Counted from the stretch's first letter, positions 45,835 through 58,638 are shown. The stretch: 64,000 nucleotides of DNA from Terebella lapidaria (GCA_949152475.1 OX424570.1:17790694-17854693); one strand, 5' to 3'. The notes: a model not told the origin generated them from the sequence alone. Numbers and translations are program-made.

Positions 45835-48800
45835 TTCACCTCAACAGGTGATATCTCAAGTTATTGTATCACTACTATCGCATGAACCTGAGATACAGAG
45901 TTATGGTTCGTGATATAATTGAACAATAGTAATACTCTGTGAGGGAAGGAGTTCCTGGTTTTCAGAGAAATCTATATGTTTGATGTGTACAACATGTTAC
46001 AATGATCCAATGGTTGCTTGACTCAATGTATATCTCGAGCACATCTGTCAGTCACCTAATATTCCAAACACATACCGATTGTATGAATGGTTCAACGGTA
46101 GGGTTTGGTGATAATATTTGGCTGGCTCCAATCGTGACATGAATCCAGACTACCTTTAAGCCACTGATGTCAAGTAATCTCCAAGGCTTGAAGCATATTG
46201 AAGAGGGATGGGGATGTAACTATACAGCAGTACATATATTTAAAAATATGTGGGTGCATGTAGTTTGGGTGGGTGACCTGCTGTGAGCAACTTGTACACC
46301 CAGAGTACATCTGGTGTAGCTTACCAACGTTAAGGAGATGCATTAATATCATGAACAGTAAGGTCAGTGAGAGTTTTTTTTGTGGGATATGCTTCAATCC
46401 CCTTACATTCAGGTCTGCTTTGTTGTCTGCTTTTGTTTGCTTCTTCCATAGGCAAACGTTTCTGTAGGTGAATTCATGATAAGAAGAACGACCAGATGAG
46501 ATGGTGGGCACCAAGACACAATCACTTTCATTTTCATGTGGATATTTGGGAGCACCTAGCGAATCTCCTGGGCAATTTTGTCTCGCTACAATAATCAATG
46601 ATAGTGCTGAGTTTATTTGTAAACATGTAAAACGATATATACGGATAAAAACAAAAACGGTTGAAGGCAGAAATATACTGGGAATGAATTACTGTCGATA
46701 TTTAACAAGTAATCCAACATTCGTTCAGGATGTGTGACTGTATCTTTGCATCCTGATTGTTACCTTACCTTTTCTAGACTGTCTGCCCTGAGGAATTGAA
46801 GATACATGTAGAAACATCAGAGCTAACAAACATATTTAGAATTGAGTTTCAAAAATCTTTTTTTGGGGTAACGGTACTATAGCAAGTGGGTTTATTATGT
46901 TCTACATGTAGCGGATTATGTGAACTATCTGACTGAGCAAACTCAAAAATGATGCGCATATAGAGCGCAGTGAAGATATACAGATATGTCGCCATTAGCG
47001 ACAGAACGTCCAATTCCTCAACGTGAATGGGTTTATCTCATCCCATGAAAGTCAAATCCTTATTCACTTTACCAATTGACTTCCCGTGATATGAATGATA
47101 TGTAATAATATAATTTAAAATGGCATGTGATAGAAGGAACTTGACACCGGTCTACTTCTCATTTCAGTGAAGTTGCAATGGAATATTTATCATAGTTTTA
47201 CATTAGAACCCATAAACACGATCTCACTATCCCTGCGTATTTTATTGTTAATTTCATATGAACCGATAGTTATATGGATGACATCCACTTAACTTGTATT
47301 GATTGGTTCTAATAATATATGAATCTTTCGAGTTCTCATATTCCAGCAGAACACGGGTAATGTGCAGTATGGACTGTTCAATATTCTATGACTAAAACTG
47401 GAGGTTTCGTTAATAGAAATGTACCACAAAGACCGTCCAACGAGTAAAATAAGAGGCATACTGAAGAAACTGACTACGAAAATCGGCAGTATTTGTAAAC
47501 CCATATTTCATGTTGAACATGCGAAATAAAATGGGACCTAAATCAATGGGACCTATTCACATCAAATGTTTTGATTACAACCAGTTCTCTGGGAAATTTC
47601 AATCATTCGATCATAAAAAAAACTTAAACTGCAAAGTAGACTGACAGTTCCAAGCGCATCAACGTAATTCACCTATTATATTTTACCAAATAATGATATG
47701 CAGAAACAAAATGGGGAAAAAAGTATGTGGACTATTGAGGGTAATTGAGGATTTGTTTACATTCGAGCTCGTGGATGCACTTCGTTAGCTTGGGTTCAAT
47801 CGTCTTTTGTCATGAGACAGGGGGGGGGGGGGGGAGGAGGGCATTCCTTATGTCCAGTGCGTTTGTCAAAGCTTCATGTGTGACCTTCAACCTTCGACTT
47901 TCACAACAACCAGGACAACTGTCGTTTTCTGATGAGAATGTCACATAAAACATTGAACGATGAACGACTACTGGCATTATGTTCCTAGTCTCAAATCAAC
48001 GAGAACAAAAGCACACTGACATGGGGTCGGTAAGTCGCGTGACGTTACGGCATAATTCTGGTGAGAGACAAATATACAATTCTTGTATTGCCTCTTTATT
48101 TTGAGTTCTAAATTGAATTCTACTCATACTGAAATAAATGTGTATGTTTATCACAAGTATCACACCATGCTGGCACATGACTGACCAGACCTATTGTCAC
48201 AAAGCAGAAAACTGGTTTGGTTAAAACGTTATGATATAAGGAATCCTGTGCAAAGAATGGGATACTGCGCCAATTGCAAATTCATTGAAGTTATTCGGTA
48301 AAGACCCACCTCGCAGTTCAAGCTGTCTTGTAACTGGTAACCACCCACTATGTCCTATGAATGTAAGTATCAATCTATTACCCAGTACAGCCAAATTTTA
48401 ATGATTCCAATAACAAACGTAAAATGCAACATTTTGCAATAGAAACAAAGCCCGGCCAAATACATTATCAAAAGACACAATATCGATTAATTTCAGAAAA
48501 CTGGGATATCTTCATATGGCAAGGTGGGCCAAAATACAGAAAGACGAAACAATTTGCACCTTTTGATGATGTACCCCATTAAGTTATGATTTCACTAACT
48601 GAGCTAGTATCATAACGCATGAATAATACATAAAAAATACACATGTATTGTGACGTGAATCTTATCATTAGGTAAGACTAGAAATTAGGGACAAGATACA
48701 CTGTAAAGTCATAGATGACGCATACAATATACTCACAACTCACAACAACTTCATCAATCCATATTTCTAATTCAGTTCAGACACGCAAACTCAGTACAAC

Positions 48801-49175
48801 GGCAAACTTCTCAGAATGCCACTACACTTGTCATTGGGGACCAATCATGGTACGGTACAAAAGCTAAAATGATAGTTCTTTACTTAAATCGATAAATAGA
48901 TTAGATGAATATATATATACATAGCCTGTTAACCTAAATAGTTCATATCATTTCAATAATAAATATGGTTTTCTAAAAAAAGAACATATATGTGTACAAT
49001 ACTAATATCATTTTCAAAAACAACATTTTTGAATTCCGAACTTTATGTTGAAAAAAAAATGAAATGAGTTTGCCAAGCACCACATCCTTGACATTTGTAT
49101 CGCCATGTTTCCATTCGAAATACACGAAGGGGCTTCTTCCTCAATCTTGCATCGCTCGAAGCAAGAATATCACAA
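45835..49175. other. intergenic; includes one side of a segmental duplication
   Basis: Sequence from ~47130 matches ~55530 onward (for example tggtttggttaaaacgttat at 48215 and 57459). A minus-strand frame of 142 codons at 46170-46598 has no recognisable domain. A run of 14 G lies at 47820-47833. Confidence 0.5.
48359..48485 (-). repeat. 362-bp repeat family, truncated copy
   Basis: It keeps gaatgtaagtatcaatctat, aacaaacgtaaaat and aaacaaagcccggccaa, and stops after aaaagacacaata. The matching place in the 57-kb duplicate lacks it, so it inserted or was lost after the duplication. Confidence 0.75.
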
Positions 49176-50340
49176 TTAGAACCCCTGAATGTCAATCTCC
49201 CGCAGGCCAGGAAAACCGCCCGTCGCACAGCTGTTGTGGAAATCGAGTCTCACGAAAGTTGTTCTGATATTTGGTACCGTCATTTCGTTGATGGCTCACT
49301 CAATGCATCCGGCAGGATCATTACCATTGAAACCACTCGTGGGTCCATCACAGGCGAATGGCATCTGAATAAACAAGAATAATGATATACATGCAGAAAG
49401 ACAGTGTTTGTACCTCGTTTCTATTTTACGTACTTTGTTTCAACTTTTTAATTTGGGTTGTCTATTGATTTCATCTTTATTTGTCATTGTTAATAGGTTG
49501 ATATAATAACGTTTTAAACATACCGTCAACACAACACCACTGCTGAAGGTGAGTTCTGCGCCACTGTACTGGTCAATTCGAGGGCACCTGGTCCATACGG
49601 ACACGGATGTGATCTCGCTAGGGAAACTCATTACCAACCAGGCACCAGAGTTCTCACCCAAGGATGCCCAGTCACTTGTTCCAGGGTCGAAATGCCCATC
49701 ATGAACGCGCGAGCAAGGGTATCTAGGGTAAGCTGACGAGGCTGTACAGGTTACTCCTGGTCTCAAACTTACATTTTCCAGTATTGGTGCCGAGGAATAT
49801 AAAATATAAGCAAGTATGATATTCCACTGTAGAAAATGAACACTTTTCGCAAGATGATAACCGGGTGGTAAGGTATAATATACTATGTTTTAGTATAGGA
49901 GGAAGTCAGGTATTTTTACAAAAAAAATTACGTCTATTTTCATAAGGAATGACAAAAGTATGGAGCAAGAAACAGTTAAAGCATGAACTAGATCTAAGTT
50001 TCACCATATGTAAATGGACCCCTTTCAAACTTTGTGAATTATTGTATATAATAAATATTCATAACTCATTCAATGCTAGATAAACGACGGGTTTATGATC
50101 AACTTGTGGTTCCATGGCAAATTGTCTCCCTACCAACTATATCACACTACCCGATACAGTTGTTGTAATTGAGGGGGTACATATTACACACAGAGGATTG
50201 ATTTACCGCAACTAAACGGTACATATGGATTGAATTTCACTATTGAATTTCAATAGCATAGTATCATTACTTGAGGATATCAAATTCGACCCCCGTATTT
50301 AATGTCATTGTACTTGTTTCACGGTGGTAAATGAACCCCA

Positions 50341-50582
50341 GGTCAATATTTTTGTTGTCCATTGTCTATATGACACCGGAAGGGGTGAGGCAACTTTCAA
50401 TGCTCTTGTATACCAGTATCACCGGCGGGGGCTGTTGTTTCATAGATGTAGTTCTACACTAGGTCAATATTTTTGTTGTCCATTGTCTATATGACACCGG
50501 AAGGGGTGAGGCAACTTTCAATGCTCTTGTATACCAGTATCACCGGCGGGGGCTGTTGTTTCATAGATGTAGTTCTACACTA
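50341..50582. repeat. exact 121-bp tandem duplication
   Basis: Two units beginning ggtcaatatttttgttgtcc (50341 and 50462) appear identical throughout, so the duplication is very recent or gene-converted. Confidence 0.9.
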
Positions 50583-51624
50583 ATTCACACTCGTATTTAC
50601 ATTTCAGCGGTATAGTCTTATTACTGGTAATATGTATTTCAGTAATATGTATTTCATACTCTCGATTGACTACCCATGGCAATCGGACTGCTGACATACA
50701 GGAACTGTTATTTGTGAAAAAAAAATTGTTCATTTGTTATATTTGTTGTCTTTCAATATTTCAATACATTTGTTGTCTTTCAGAAACCAAGAGACACAAC
50801 TCACTGTCTGCTATTTTGCATATTTCGGTGATTTTTTTTGTTCTCACCAATATCAAATGGGTGCATCGCTCAAACATCATTGTGTCTACTCGTACTTTGA
50901 TGGAAATATTGTGTTTGTCTTATACATATATCAATTCAGTATTAAAGTTTCTTTCAAACATACACGTCTATTCTAGAATGGGTTCAAACCCACAGTATTT
51001 CACAAAAGACATCAAATTCTAAATCATTCATATTTTTGAGTTGTCCCATTGTTTTTTTATAAAAACATGTCCTTGGTTGAGAAAGAACAGTATTTTTTGC
51101 CATTCGAGTGGAATATCAAAATGACTGCCATGGACAAACGACCGATGGCGGTATAGGAACATGTCCTTGATTTCTCAATTGAGGGGCGACAGTATCCTAA
51201 ACTGTGAGATCTTCTAAATTTACAGCTGTGTAAATTCATGTACTTGCATGAAAGTAACCACCTACCATCGCCACTGCTATAACTCTTAACAATCAAATAC
51301 CGATGTACATACGCACTATACAAGACGATGTAACGATCCACATATTGACCATAGAATGTTCGAATACTACGCAAAAAAAATACTTCTCAAAGGTCCAAAT
51401 TTGTGGATGCTTTATCTATTAAATCATTCAGGTTTAAAAAAATGAAACAGGTTAAAAAAAATATTACACCCATTTGATTGATCCACCGTCGTCATCTCTT
51501 TGCTATACATGTAAATAACTATATATTCATCACAAACTACTATAACAGTACTGGAAGGCACAATTCTATGGGCACTGTTAAGGCTACACCAAATTGTAAA
51601 GTTGGTCTATGAATTTTTTCCCTC

Positions 51625-51840
51625 ATAATTTTCTATACGGAGATTTTTTTTTTTTTTACAAGTAAAATTTTTCATCTATAGAATTTAAACCAAAATTTTT
51701 CTATACGGAGAATTTTTTTTTTTACAAAAATATATTTCTTCAATGGATTTTCGACAATAATTTTCTGTACGCGGGGAACTTTCTTGTACAAAAAAATTTT
51801 GATAATGAACTTTTGACTGATATTTTCTATACGGAGGGTA
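51625..51840. repeat. ~65-bp AT-rich tandem repeat, 4 units
   Basis: Each unit has ttttctatacggagattttt and a following ttacaaaaa (near 51633, 51698, 51763, 51822). Confidence 0.75.
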
Positions 51841-52190
51841 TTTTGGTCAAATGTTCCCACTTGGATTGTTATTACAGGTAACACATGTACATTTAAATGT
51901 TTTTACAATGAATTTTACATATATACCTTAGCGCACATGTTGCCCAACTCATATAAACGAAGAATCTGTGCAAGATATACACACTTTATTATGGCCTCTG
52001 CTCTCTAGGCATCAAAATGTATGTAATTAATAGAATCAGGAAGTGAACAGGTTGTTAACATTCATGATGGATATTGAGGGATCTCAATAGGTGAGAAACA
52101 TGGCGAAAGTTGTAAGTATTGGTATTATTAAGTCTGTGGAAATGTTTTGGGATTAGAAAGTACCATGACACATATTTAATCCCAAAAATA

Positions 52191-52542
52191 TGGAGTTCCT
52201 GAAGGGACATTACGACTTACTGTTTACCACATACCACTTATTAATTACGAGCTTACCACTTACTACTTACTTCGACTCACCAGTCATAACTATATCACAT
52301 ACCACTTAGGTATACTACTTACCACTGACCTATTAACAACTTACTACTTACCAGTTACTAGTTACTACTTGCTACAATTGCAACGAAATGCGGCAAGAAA
52401 TGCAACCAACTTCTACGAGAAATGACCGCTACAATTGCAACGAAATAGTAAGTGGTAAGTAGTAAGTCGTAATGTCCCTGTTATAGTAAGTAGTAAATGG
52501 TAAGTACATGTAGTAAATCGTAATGTCCGATCAGGAACTCCA
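52191..52542. mobile_element. 352-bp TA-flanked fold-back MITE
   Basis: Ends TGGAGTTCCTGA ... and the inverse are flanked by TA (52189-52190, 52543-52544). The inverted repeats continue as gggacattacgacttac. The interior is built of irregular ACTTACCA words on the left and their inverse (tggtaagtagtaag) on the right, so the whole element can fold back. Confidence 0.75.
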
Positions 52543-52779
52543 TATATTTATTACCAAGAACAGTACAATCCCCTGGAAAAAACCTCCTTAGTTACATATT
52601 TTTCTGAATTTTATAAATCAGAATGACGGCAGCTTTGCTCATTAACAATCCAAGATGAAATATGGGTCGCGGCGGTGAAATTAAAAAAAATTCTGATATC
52701 GTGGAAATTTGTATCGACGATTTTTGTTAAAAAGTGTTAGCCCAAGGGCTCAGAAACGTTACCGGACAGTATACATTTA

Positions 52780-54005
52780 AGATATTGGCCTTTTGTTCCA
52801 TGACCTCAAAAATAAGCTCATTGGTAAATTCAAGGTCACAAGAATATCCAGCATACATCATTTATAGTATTTCCACAACTGATTCCTAAGCTGAAAATTC
52901 AATAATAAGCTTAGCCATTTTGAGATCTGACCCGCAAAATAGGTTCAGATGTCAAATTCAAGGTCATCAGAATATTCAGCATACATGTATATCATTCCCT
53001 ATATGTTCACTATGGATTACTAAGCCGTAAAGTCGATAATAAACCAGATATTAGCCATTTTGTTCTCTGACTTTGAAAATGAGGTCAAAGGTCAAATTCA
53101 AGGTCATCGGAATAGTCAGCACATATCATTTCCTATATGTTCACTATTGATTCCCATTTGATAGCCATTTTGTTCTCTGACTTTGAAAATGAGGTCAAAG
53201 GTCAAACTCAAGGTCACCAGAATATTCAGCCTATATCATTTCCTATATGTTCACTATGGACTCCTAGGCTGTAAAGTCGATAATAAACGAGATATTAGCC
53301 ATTTTGTCATGTGACCTTGAAAATTAGGTCAAAGGTCAAATTCAAGGTCATCAGAATATTCGTACTATATCATTTCCTATATGTGCACAATCGATTCCTA
53401 AGCTGTAAAACCGATAATAAGTGTGATACTAGCCATTTTGTCCTGTGACCTTGAGAATTAGGTCAAAGGTCAAATTCAAGGTCATGAGAATAATCAGCAT
53501 TTATCATTCCCCATGAGTCCACAATTGATTCCTAGTCTCTAATCTCAATATTAAGTGAGATATCAGGTAAAATATGTCTCATTATAAAGCATAGGAGAAT
53601 TTAACATGGGAGAGTCCCATTTGGGACCCGTGGAGAAAATTAAAATGGCCTCCACACGCAGACCGGCGATTCAGGGGCAACGAAACTTATACACATCATA
53701 GAGGTATGTGAGGCCATTCTTTTGAAATAAAATCTCAAAATTGTCTGAACAGGTTTTGAGAAAATGACCGCCTAACTCAGAAATTGGCAGTTTTTCGTCG
53801 AAAATGGCCGCCATTTTGAAAAAAAAAGCGAAAATAAAAAAAACGAAGAAAAATGCCTCCTTTTGAAAATATTTTTTAGGCATTTTTTCGCCAAATTTCA
53901 GGAAGATTCGCCTGTAAACTTCAAAGATGAAAATGTGGACGGACGCCGACGGACGATGGACGCAACGCCATGCCAATAGGCTATCGGACCATAGGTCCGT
54001 TAACC
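52780..54005 (+). repeat. composite repeat, copy 2: 134-bp units plus tail
   Basis: Perfect AGGTCAAAGGTCA sites at 53082, 53192, 53326 and 53460 (spacing 110, 134, 134), each followed by tcaaggtca. The tail has cgaaacttatacacatcat, the palindrome AAAATGGCCGCCATTTT (53801-53817) and ggacgcaacgccatgccaat. It ends next to the PAN exon of paralogue B, in whose intron it sits. Confidence 0.88.
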
Positions 54006-54036
54006 TAAAAATGTGAAACATTTATGGATACCATAC

Positions 54037-54337
54037 CTCGTTGTCTGAATATGGCCCGGCTACCAGCAGAAGGCACCAAGTTGTGCAATGCCGTTCGCAG
54101 GAGTAAGTCACATTCATATGGTCCAGTTGATTGTCTACTGTATACATTGGCTCCTTGGCACGCATATACTGAGGCACAATGTACCCCGCATTCTATGACA
54201 CTGCTCACTTCCAGTGAAACAAAAGGTGATGGCAATGTGATTATTTGATTTACGACTACACGGAAATCGTCGAACTTGTGCGCCGCGTCAATGACTGGCA
54301 TGAACAAGAGTATTTGGAAAGCCAAATTCATGGCCAT
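54037..54337 (-). CDS. signal-peptide and PAN/apple-domain exon of paralogue B
   Basis: The ATG at 54337 (MAMNLAF) is chosen because it begins a hydrophobic signal peptide (NLAFQILLFMPVIDAA). An upstream in-frame ATG at 54430 would put 31 polar residues before it. A PAN domain follows: FRVVVNQIITL, then Cys at IECGVHC, ACQGANV and YECDLLL, and AIFRQR before a donor (gtatgg, phase 1). PAN domains mediate protein or carbohydrate binding outside the cell. The phase matches the F5/8C exons ~4.2 kb away on the same strand. The exon itself is intact. Confidence 0.8.
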
Positions 54338-54339
54338 GT

Positions 54340-55186
54340 TTGGGACATTTCCCTGTGAGGAGGAATCCTTTAAAATGGCTGCTGGAAGTTCTGGGTCCGC
54401 AAATTGTATCTCGAAATGCCCCTTTTGCATCGGCGTGTTAAATGACGGGTGTCATCCTGTTAAAGTGATATTGTGAGAAAGTTATGGATTCTGCCTTACA
54501 TATCTGACCGAACGAAGCAAACTTTCTGGTTAGGCTTATATATATGCACTTGTTTTCTCCTTTCTCATTGATTTCGTTGTGAGTTTCTGGAGGACATCTT
54601 TGGGGTTTATTGACATTGCCGCCATTTTCGGTGCTTTGGACCCTATGATGCAATGTTATTCCAGCTTACTTGCATATCATTGAGCATAACTGAGTGGCAC
54701 ACAAAGAGCGCGTTTCCTACACTTGGTAGAACACAAACCAGTAGAACATGAACCTGGTAGAACTTTTTACGCATTTCTGACACCAGAAAGTTATACCGAC
54801 AGAAATTGAGAAGGTAAATCAAAAGTACTGACAATTGTTTGAGCGATGGTTTCCATGGGGACATACGAAAAATGTGTGAAAAGTTCTACCAGTTCATGTT
54901 CTACTAGCATTGTTTCACTATACGTGCGTATATGAAATTATGCACCCGCGCATATCGCAAAAGTAATTTCATGTACGCAGTAATTGAATTTCATATAAGA
55001 AATTTCATAAGTGAAACACCACTCATGCGCGTTTGTTACGGTTGGTATTCTACAGTTTTTATTTGGTAAAACTTTCGGTCTACAAAGTTCTACCAGATTC
55101 TCAAAAGTTTTCCTGATTCACGTTCTACCAGGTGTAAGAAACGCGATCAGAACAAAAGAAAAGTGACTGCTAGTACAACCAAACAC
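54340..55186. other. no gene recognised
   Basis: The part around 54660-54720 resembles ~59720, consistent with tandem duplication of the locus. Several ttctaccag/ctggtagaac words form local inverted repeats. Confidence 0.4.
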
Positions 55187-55400
55187 TTGATAGACGTGGA
55201 ATCAATACCCAGTATTAAGTATTCCGAGCAAACAAAACAGGGTCCGTTATCCAATCTCATAGTCCGGGGACAGAAAGTCATATCAGGCATACAAAGTGAG
55301 AGAAAACAAAAATGACAGGGAAACTCATGAACCCCCAAAAATGGCCATTAGGAGGTGAGATCAGGTGTTCCGGAAAGAGTGAGCATTTCCTGTCCCACTA
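55187..55400 (-). mobile_element. truncated Penelope-like element end
   Basis: It is nearly identical to 26930-27145 of the nested Penelope-like element, from tagacgtggaatcaat to cccactag, so only the 3' terminal ~215 bases were inserted (5' truncation). Next to it is a palindromic tgatcagattgat/atcaatctgatca. Confidence 0.88.
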
Positions 55401-55529
55401 GATCAATGTTGATCAGATTGATTTATCAATCTGATCAACCGATTTTTCTGAGGTCACAGGCGTATTTGTAGTTGATTTGGAAGAAATATTTTTTATACTA
55501 ATATCATTTCAAATGACATGTGATAAATC

Positions 55530-58009
55530 GAACTTGACAGCAGTCTACTGCTTATTTAAGAAAAGTTCTAATGAAATAGTCATGATAGTCCTACACTAGA
55601 ACGATATCACTATTCCTGTATATTTTTTATCGTTACTTATATGTGTATCAATGGACATGTGATTGATTGGTTCTAATAACTAATGTTTCTATATCAATCT
55701 CTCAAGGAGTCATATGCCATCGACACACAGGTAATGTGTAGTAAATATAATAATAATTATTATTATTTAACGACGGTCCATGATCGGCAATTCTGCCAGT
55801 CTTCGCCATCCCCCGTCGAGTGACAATTTTGAATTTGGGAAGTGTGTGCTGTTGTGGGAATATTCTATTACTAAAACACAGACTGTTGTGTATAGGCTGT
55901 TATATAGTATTTTATGAGGTTTCTTCCATAAAAACGTACCACAATGACCGTTCAATGTGTACATAGGAAGCATATTAAAGAGACTCACTACGGAAATCAG
56001 CAATATTAGTAAACCCATATTTCTTGAACCTATGAAATAAATTCAATGGGACGTATTCACATCATATCTTTTGACAACAAACAGTCCTCTGGGAAATTCC
56101 ACTCATTTGAACAAGCAATTCGTGTGGGATTTTCAAAGTAAATACATGAACTGTATCCATCACCCGTAAACAAAACATAAATTGGACTGACAGTTCCAAG
56201 CACACCAACGTAAATCATTTTATCTGATAATTATATGCGGAACCAAACTGGGAAATATACTTTATGTGGGCTTTTGAGGGTAATTCACGATTTGTTTACA
56301 TTCGGTCTTGTGGGTACACTTCATTAGTTTATATGAAAATCATTGTTGACTACTGTGTTAAATGTTGCATTGGACTATAGTTTTCTCGTATTACGAAGTT
56401 TCCTATAGCCCAAACATATTTCATTTAACGTAGTCCGCTACAAACAGTGAGGTAACGAAGAGTCAAAATTTAAAAGTCATTTCTTGAATATTATCTTTTC
56501 AAAATGACATATTTTATAGAGTAAATATCAGCATCCTAATACTGAAAAGAAAACAGGGGGTCACCGTGCTCGTTTCTTCTACATATTCGATCGAAATCAC
56601 ACACATTTACTTAAAATGACATAAATTATGACATTTTTGCACATTTTGTCGTCCAAATTCACATCTTGTGTCGTGTTTTCCATGCGAACGGATACGGTGA
56701 CCCCCTATTTCCTTTTCAGTTTCAGGGTGCTGAACAGTTTCTCTATAAATAAATCATTTTGAAGCTCTATATTATGTTGACACAGCTATTTATTTTTAAA
56801 AACTCATTGACCCCCTCCCCTCACTGTTTGGAGCGGACTACCTTAAAACAATTGTAATGTAATTGTAACACCTTTTGTTATCTTGTATTAGATGTTTTGC
56901 AGAAACAATGCATTTTTGAAAAAAAAATATTGCATACATTCGAAGGCAGTAGCTTTAATCAAAGCTATCCTTAATATGGCTTTCTCTCCTCTTCCAAGTC
57001 ATCCTGATCTTATCCAAGTTCTCATATCTCGACAGCAGTCAGGTCTCACTGATCAGAGGATGATCAGTGATTCAGGTGGTCAGGAAACTAGAATAGTATT
57101 TCCATTAGAAGATCATTTCAGCTTACATATCACCTGGCGGTTGATCACACAAGTTCATTCGACATACATGTACAGTTACGTAATGCTCAATATCGAGCTT
57201 CGGTAAAACTATCAGCAAATTCATAAGTTCTTAGTCTCAAAACAACGAGAAGGAAGGCACAACTGACATGGGATTTGTAAGTGACGTGCGGTGTGTTCCT
57301 GGTGACAGACAAACATACAACTCTTGTATTGCCTCGGTATTTGCCTTCTAAATAAAATTCATCTCATACTGAACAAAATGTGTACGTTTGTTTGTCAGGA
57401 TTATCACACCTTGATGGCACGTGACTTATCAGAGCTATTGTCGCAAAGCAGAAAACTGGTTTGGTTAAAACGTTATGATATCAGGGATAGGAATTCAGTC
57501 GTTTTTACCCACTGCGATGGTATCATAACGCATGATTAATACATCACAAATATACATGTATTGCAGAAATGAACCTTCTTATTATGTAGGACTAAAAAAG
57601 AAAGACAACTTACAATCACTGATGACACATCCAATATATTAACCACATAAAATGACTTCATCCTTAAATATTTCTAATTCTGCTGGGACACCTTAACTCA
57701 GTCCAATGGCAGTTTTCTCACAATACAACTTTCTGGCCATTCTGGGCTAATCATGGAACAGTACATAAAGCTAATTAAAAATAATAAGTTGCTATTCAAA
57801 TCAATTAATTGATTAGATAAATAGACAAACTTTATTAAGTTTCATCGTTCATAACATTTCAATACTAAATATGCCTTGCAAAACATTTATGTGTACCAAA
57901 CTAGTATCATTTTCAAAACAAAATTCAAATTCCGAAATTTTTATTGAAAAGAGTGAAATTGAGTAAAGAATGGGCTTCTGTCTTCATTCTCGAGGTAAGA
58001 ATATCACAA
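55530..58009. other. duplicated 3' flank of the lectin-like gene, no gene
   Basis: It corresponds to 47130-49175 over most of its length. It contains an AAT/ATT microsatellite (55747-55768). Confidence 0.5.
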
Positions 58010-58638
58010 CTAGACCCCCTGAATGTCAATCTCTCGCAGGCCAGGGTTTCCACCTGCCGCACAGCTGTTGTGGAAATCCAGTCTCACGAAAATTGTTCTG
58101 ATATTTGGTACCGTCATTTCATTGACGGCTAACCCAATGCATCCGGCAGGATCATTACCAATGAAACCACTCGTTGGTCCATCACAGGCGAATGGCATCT
58201 GAATAATCAAGGATAATGATATACATGCAGAAGAACAGTGTATCATGTGTATGCACCTCGAGTCTATTCTACTTCTTTGTTTCAACTTTTTTAATTTGGG
58301 TTTTCTATTGATTTCATCTTGATCGGTTATTATTAATAAGTTGATATAATAACCTTATAAACATACCGTCAACGTGACCCCACTGCTGAAGGTGAGTTCT
58401 GCACCACTGTACTGGTCAATTCGAGGGCACCTGTTCCATACGGACACGGATGTGATCAGGATCTGGCTAGGGAAACTCATTACCAACCAGGCACCAGAGT
58501 TCTCGCCCAAGGATGCCCAGTCACTTGTTCCAGGTTCGATACTCCCATCGTATACACTCGTGCAAGGGTATCCAGGGTAAGCTGACGAGGCTGTACAGGT
58601 TACTCCTGGTCCCAAACATACATTTTCCAGTATTGGTG
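58010..58638 (-). CDS. paralogue C: F5/8C-like secreted protein, last two exons, intact
   Basis: Exon 58367-58638 (acceptor tactccgcag, donor gtatgt, phase 1 to 0) and exon 58010-58198 (acceptor tgattattcag, stop TAG) are open. Residues include CTASSAYPGYPCTSVYDG, SDWASLGENSGAWLVMSF, SVWNRCPRIDQYSGAELTF, then FACDGPTSGF, VRLDFHNSC and LREIDIQGV, a ~153-residue F5/8C-like fold with paired cysteines. It is closest to paralogue B and lacks B's stop. Its own PAN/signal exon is not seen up to the window end; it may lie beyond, or be lost. Confidence 0.78.

Larger units (their letters stand above)
49176..54337 (-). pseudogene. paralogue B: signal peptide + PAN + F5/8C-like gene, with disabling changes
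   Basis: Exon 1 (54037-54337) holds the start, signal peptide and PAN domain. Exon 2 (49524-49789, donor gtatgt) and exon 3 (49176-49364, acceptor tattcag, stop TAA) hold the F5/8C-like domain. Two faults are seen. The base pair before exon 2 reads GG (cctcgg) where paralogue C has AG (ccgcag). Exon 3 has an in-frame TGA in ...GCIE*AINEM where C has GCIGLAVNEM. An alternative in-frame acceptor (ccaggag, ten codons in) could rescue exon 2 but not the stop. The product would be a secreted lectin-like protein lacking its last ~40 residues. Confidence 0.65.

Noticed and set aside
46170-46598. 142-codon minus-strand frame
   Set aside because: No domain, no splice logic, not matched in the duplicated segment, and composition is not convincing.
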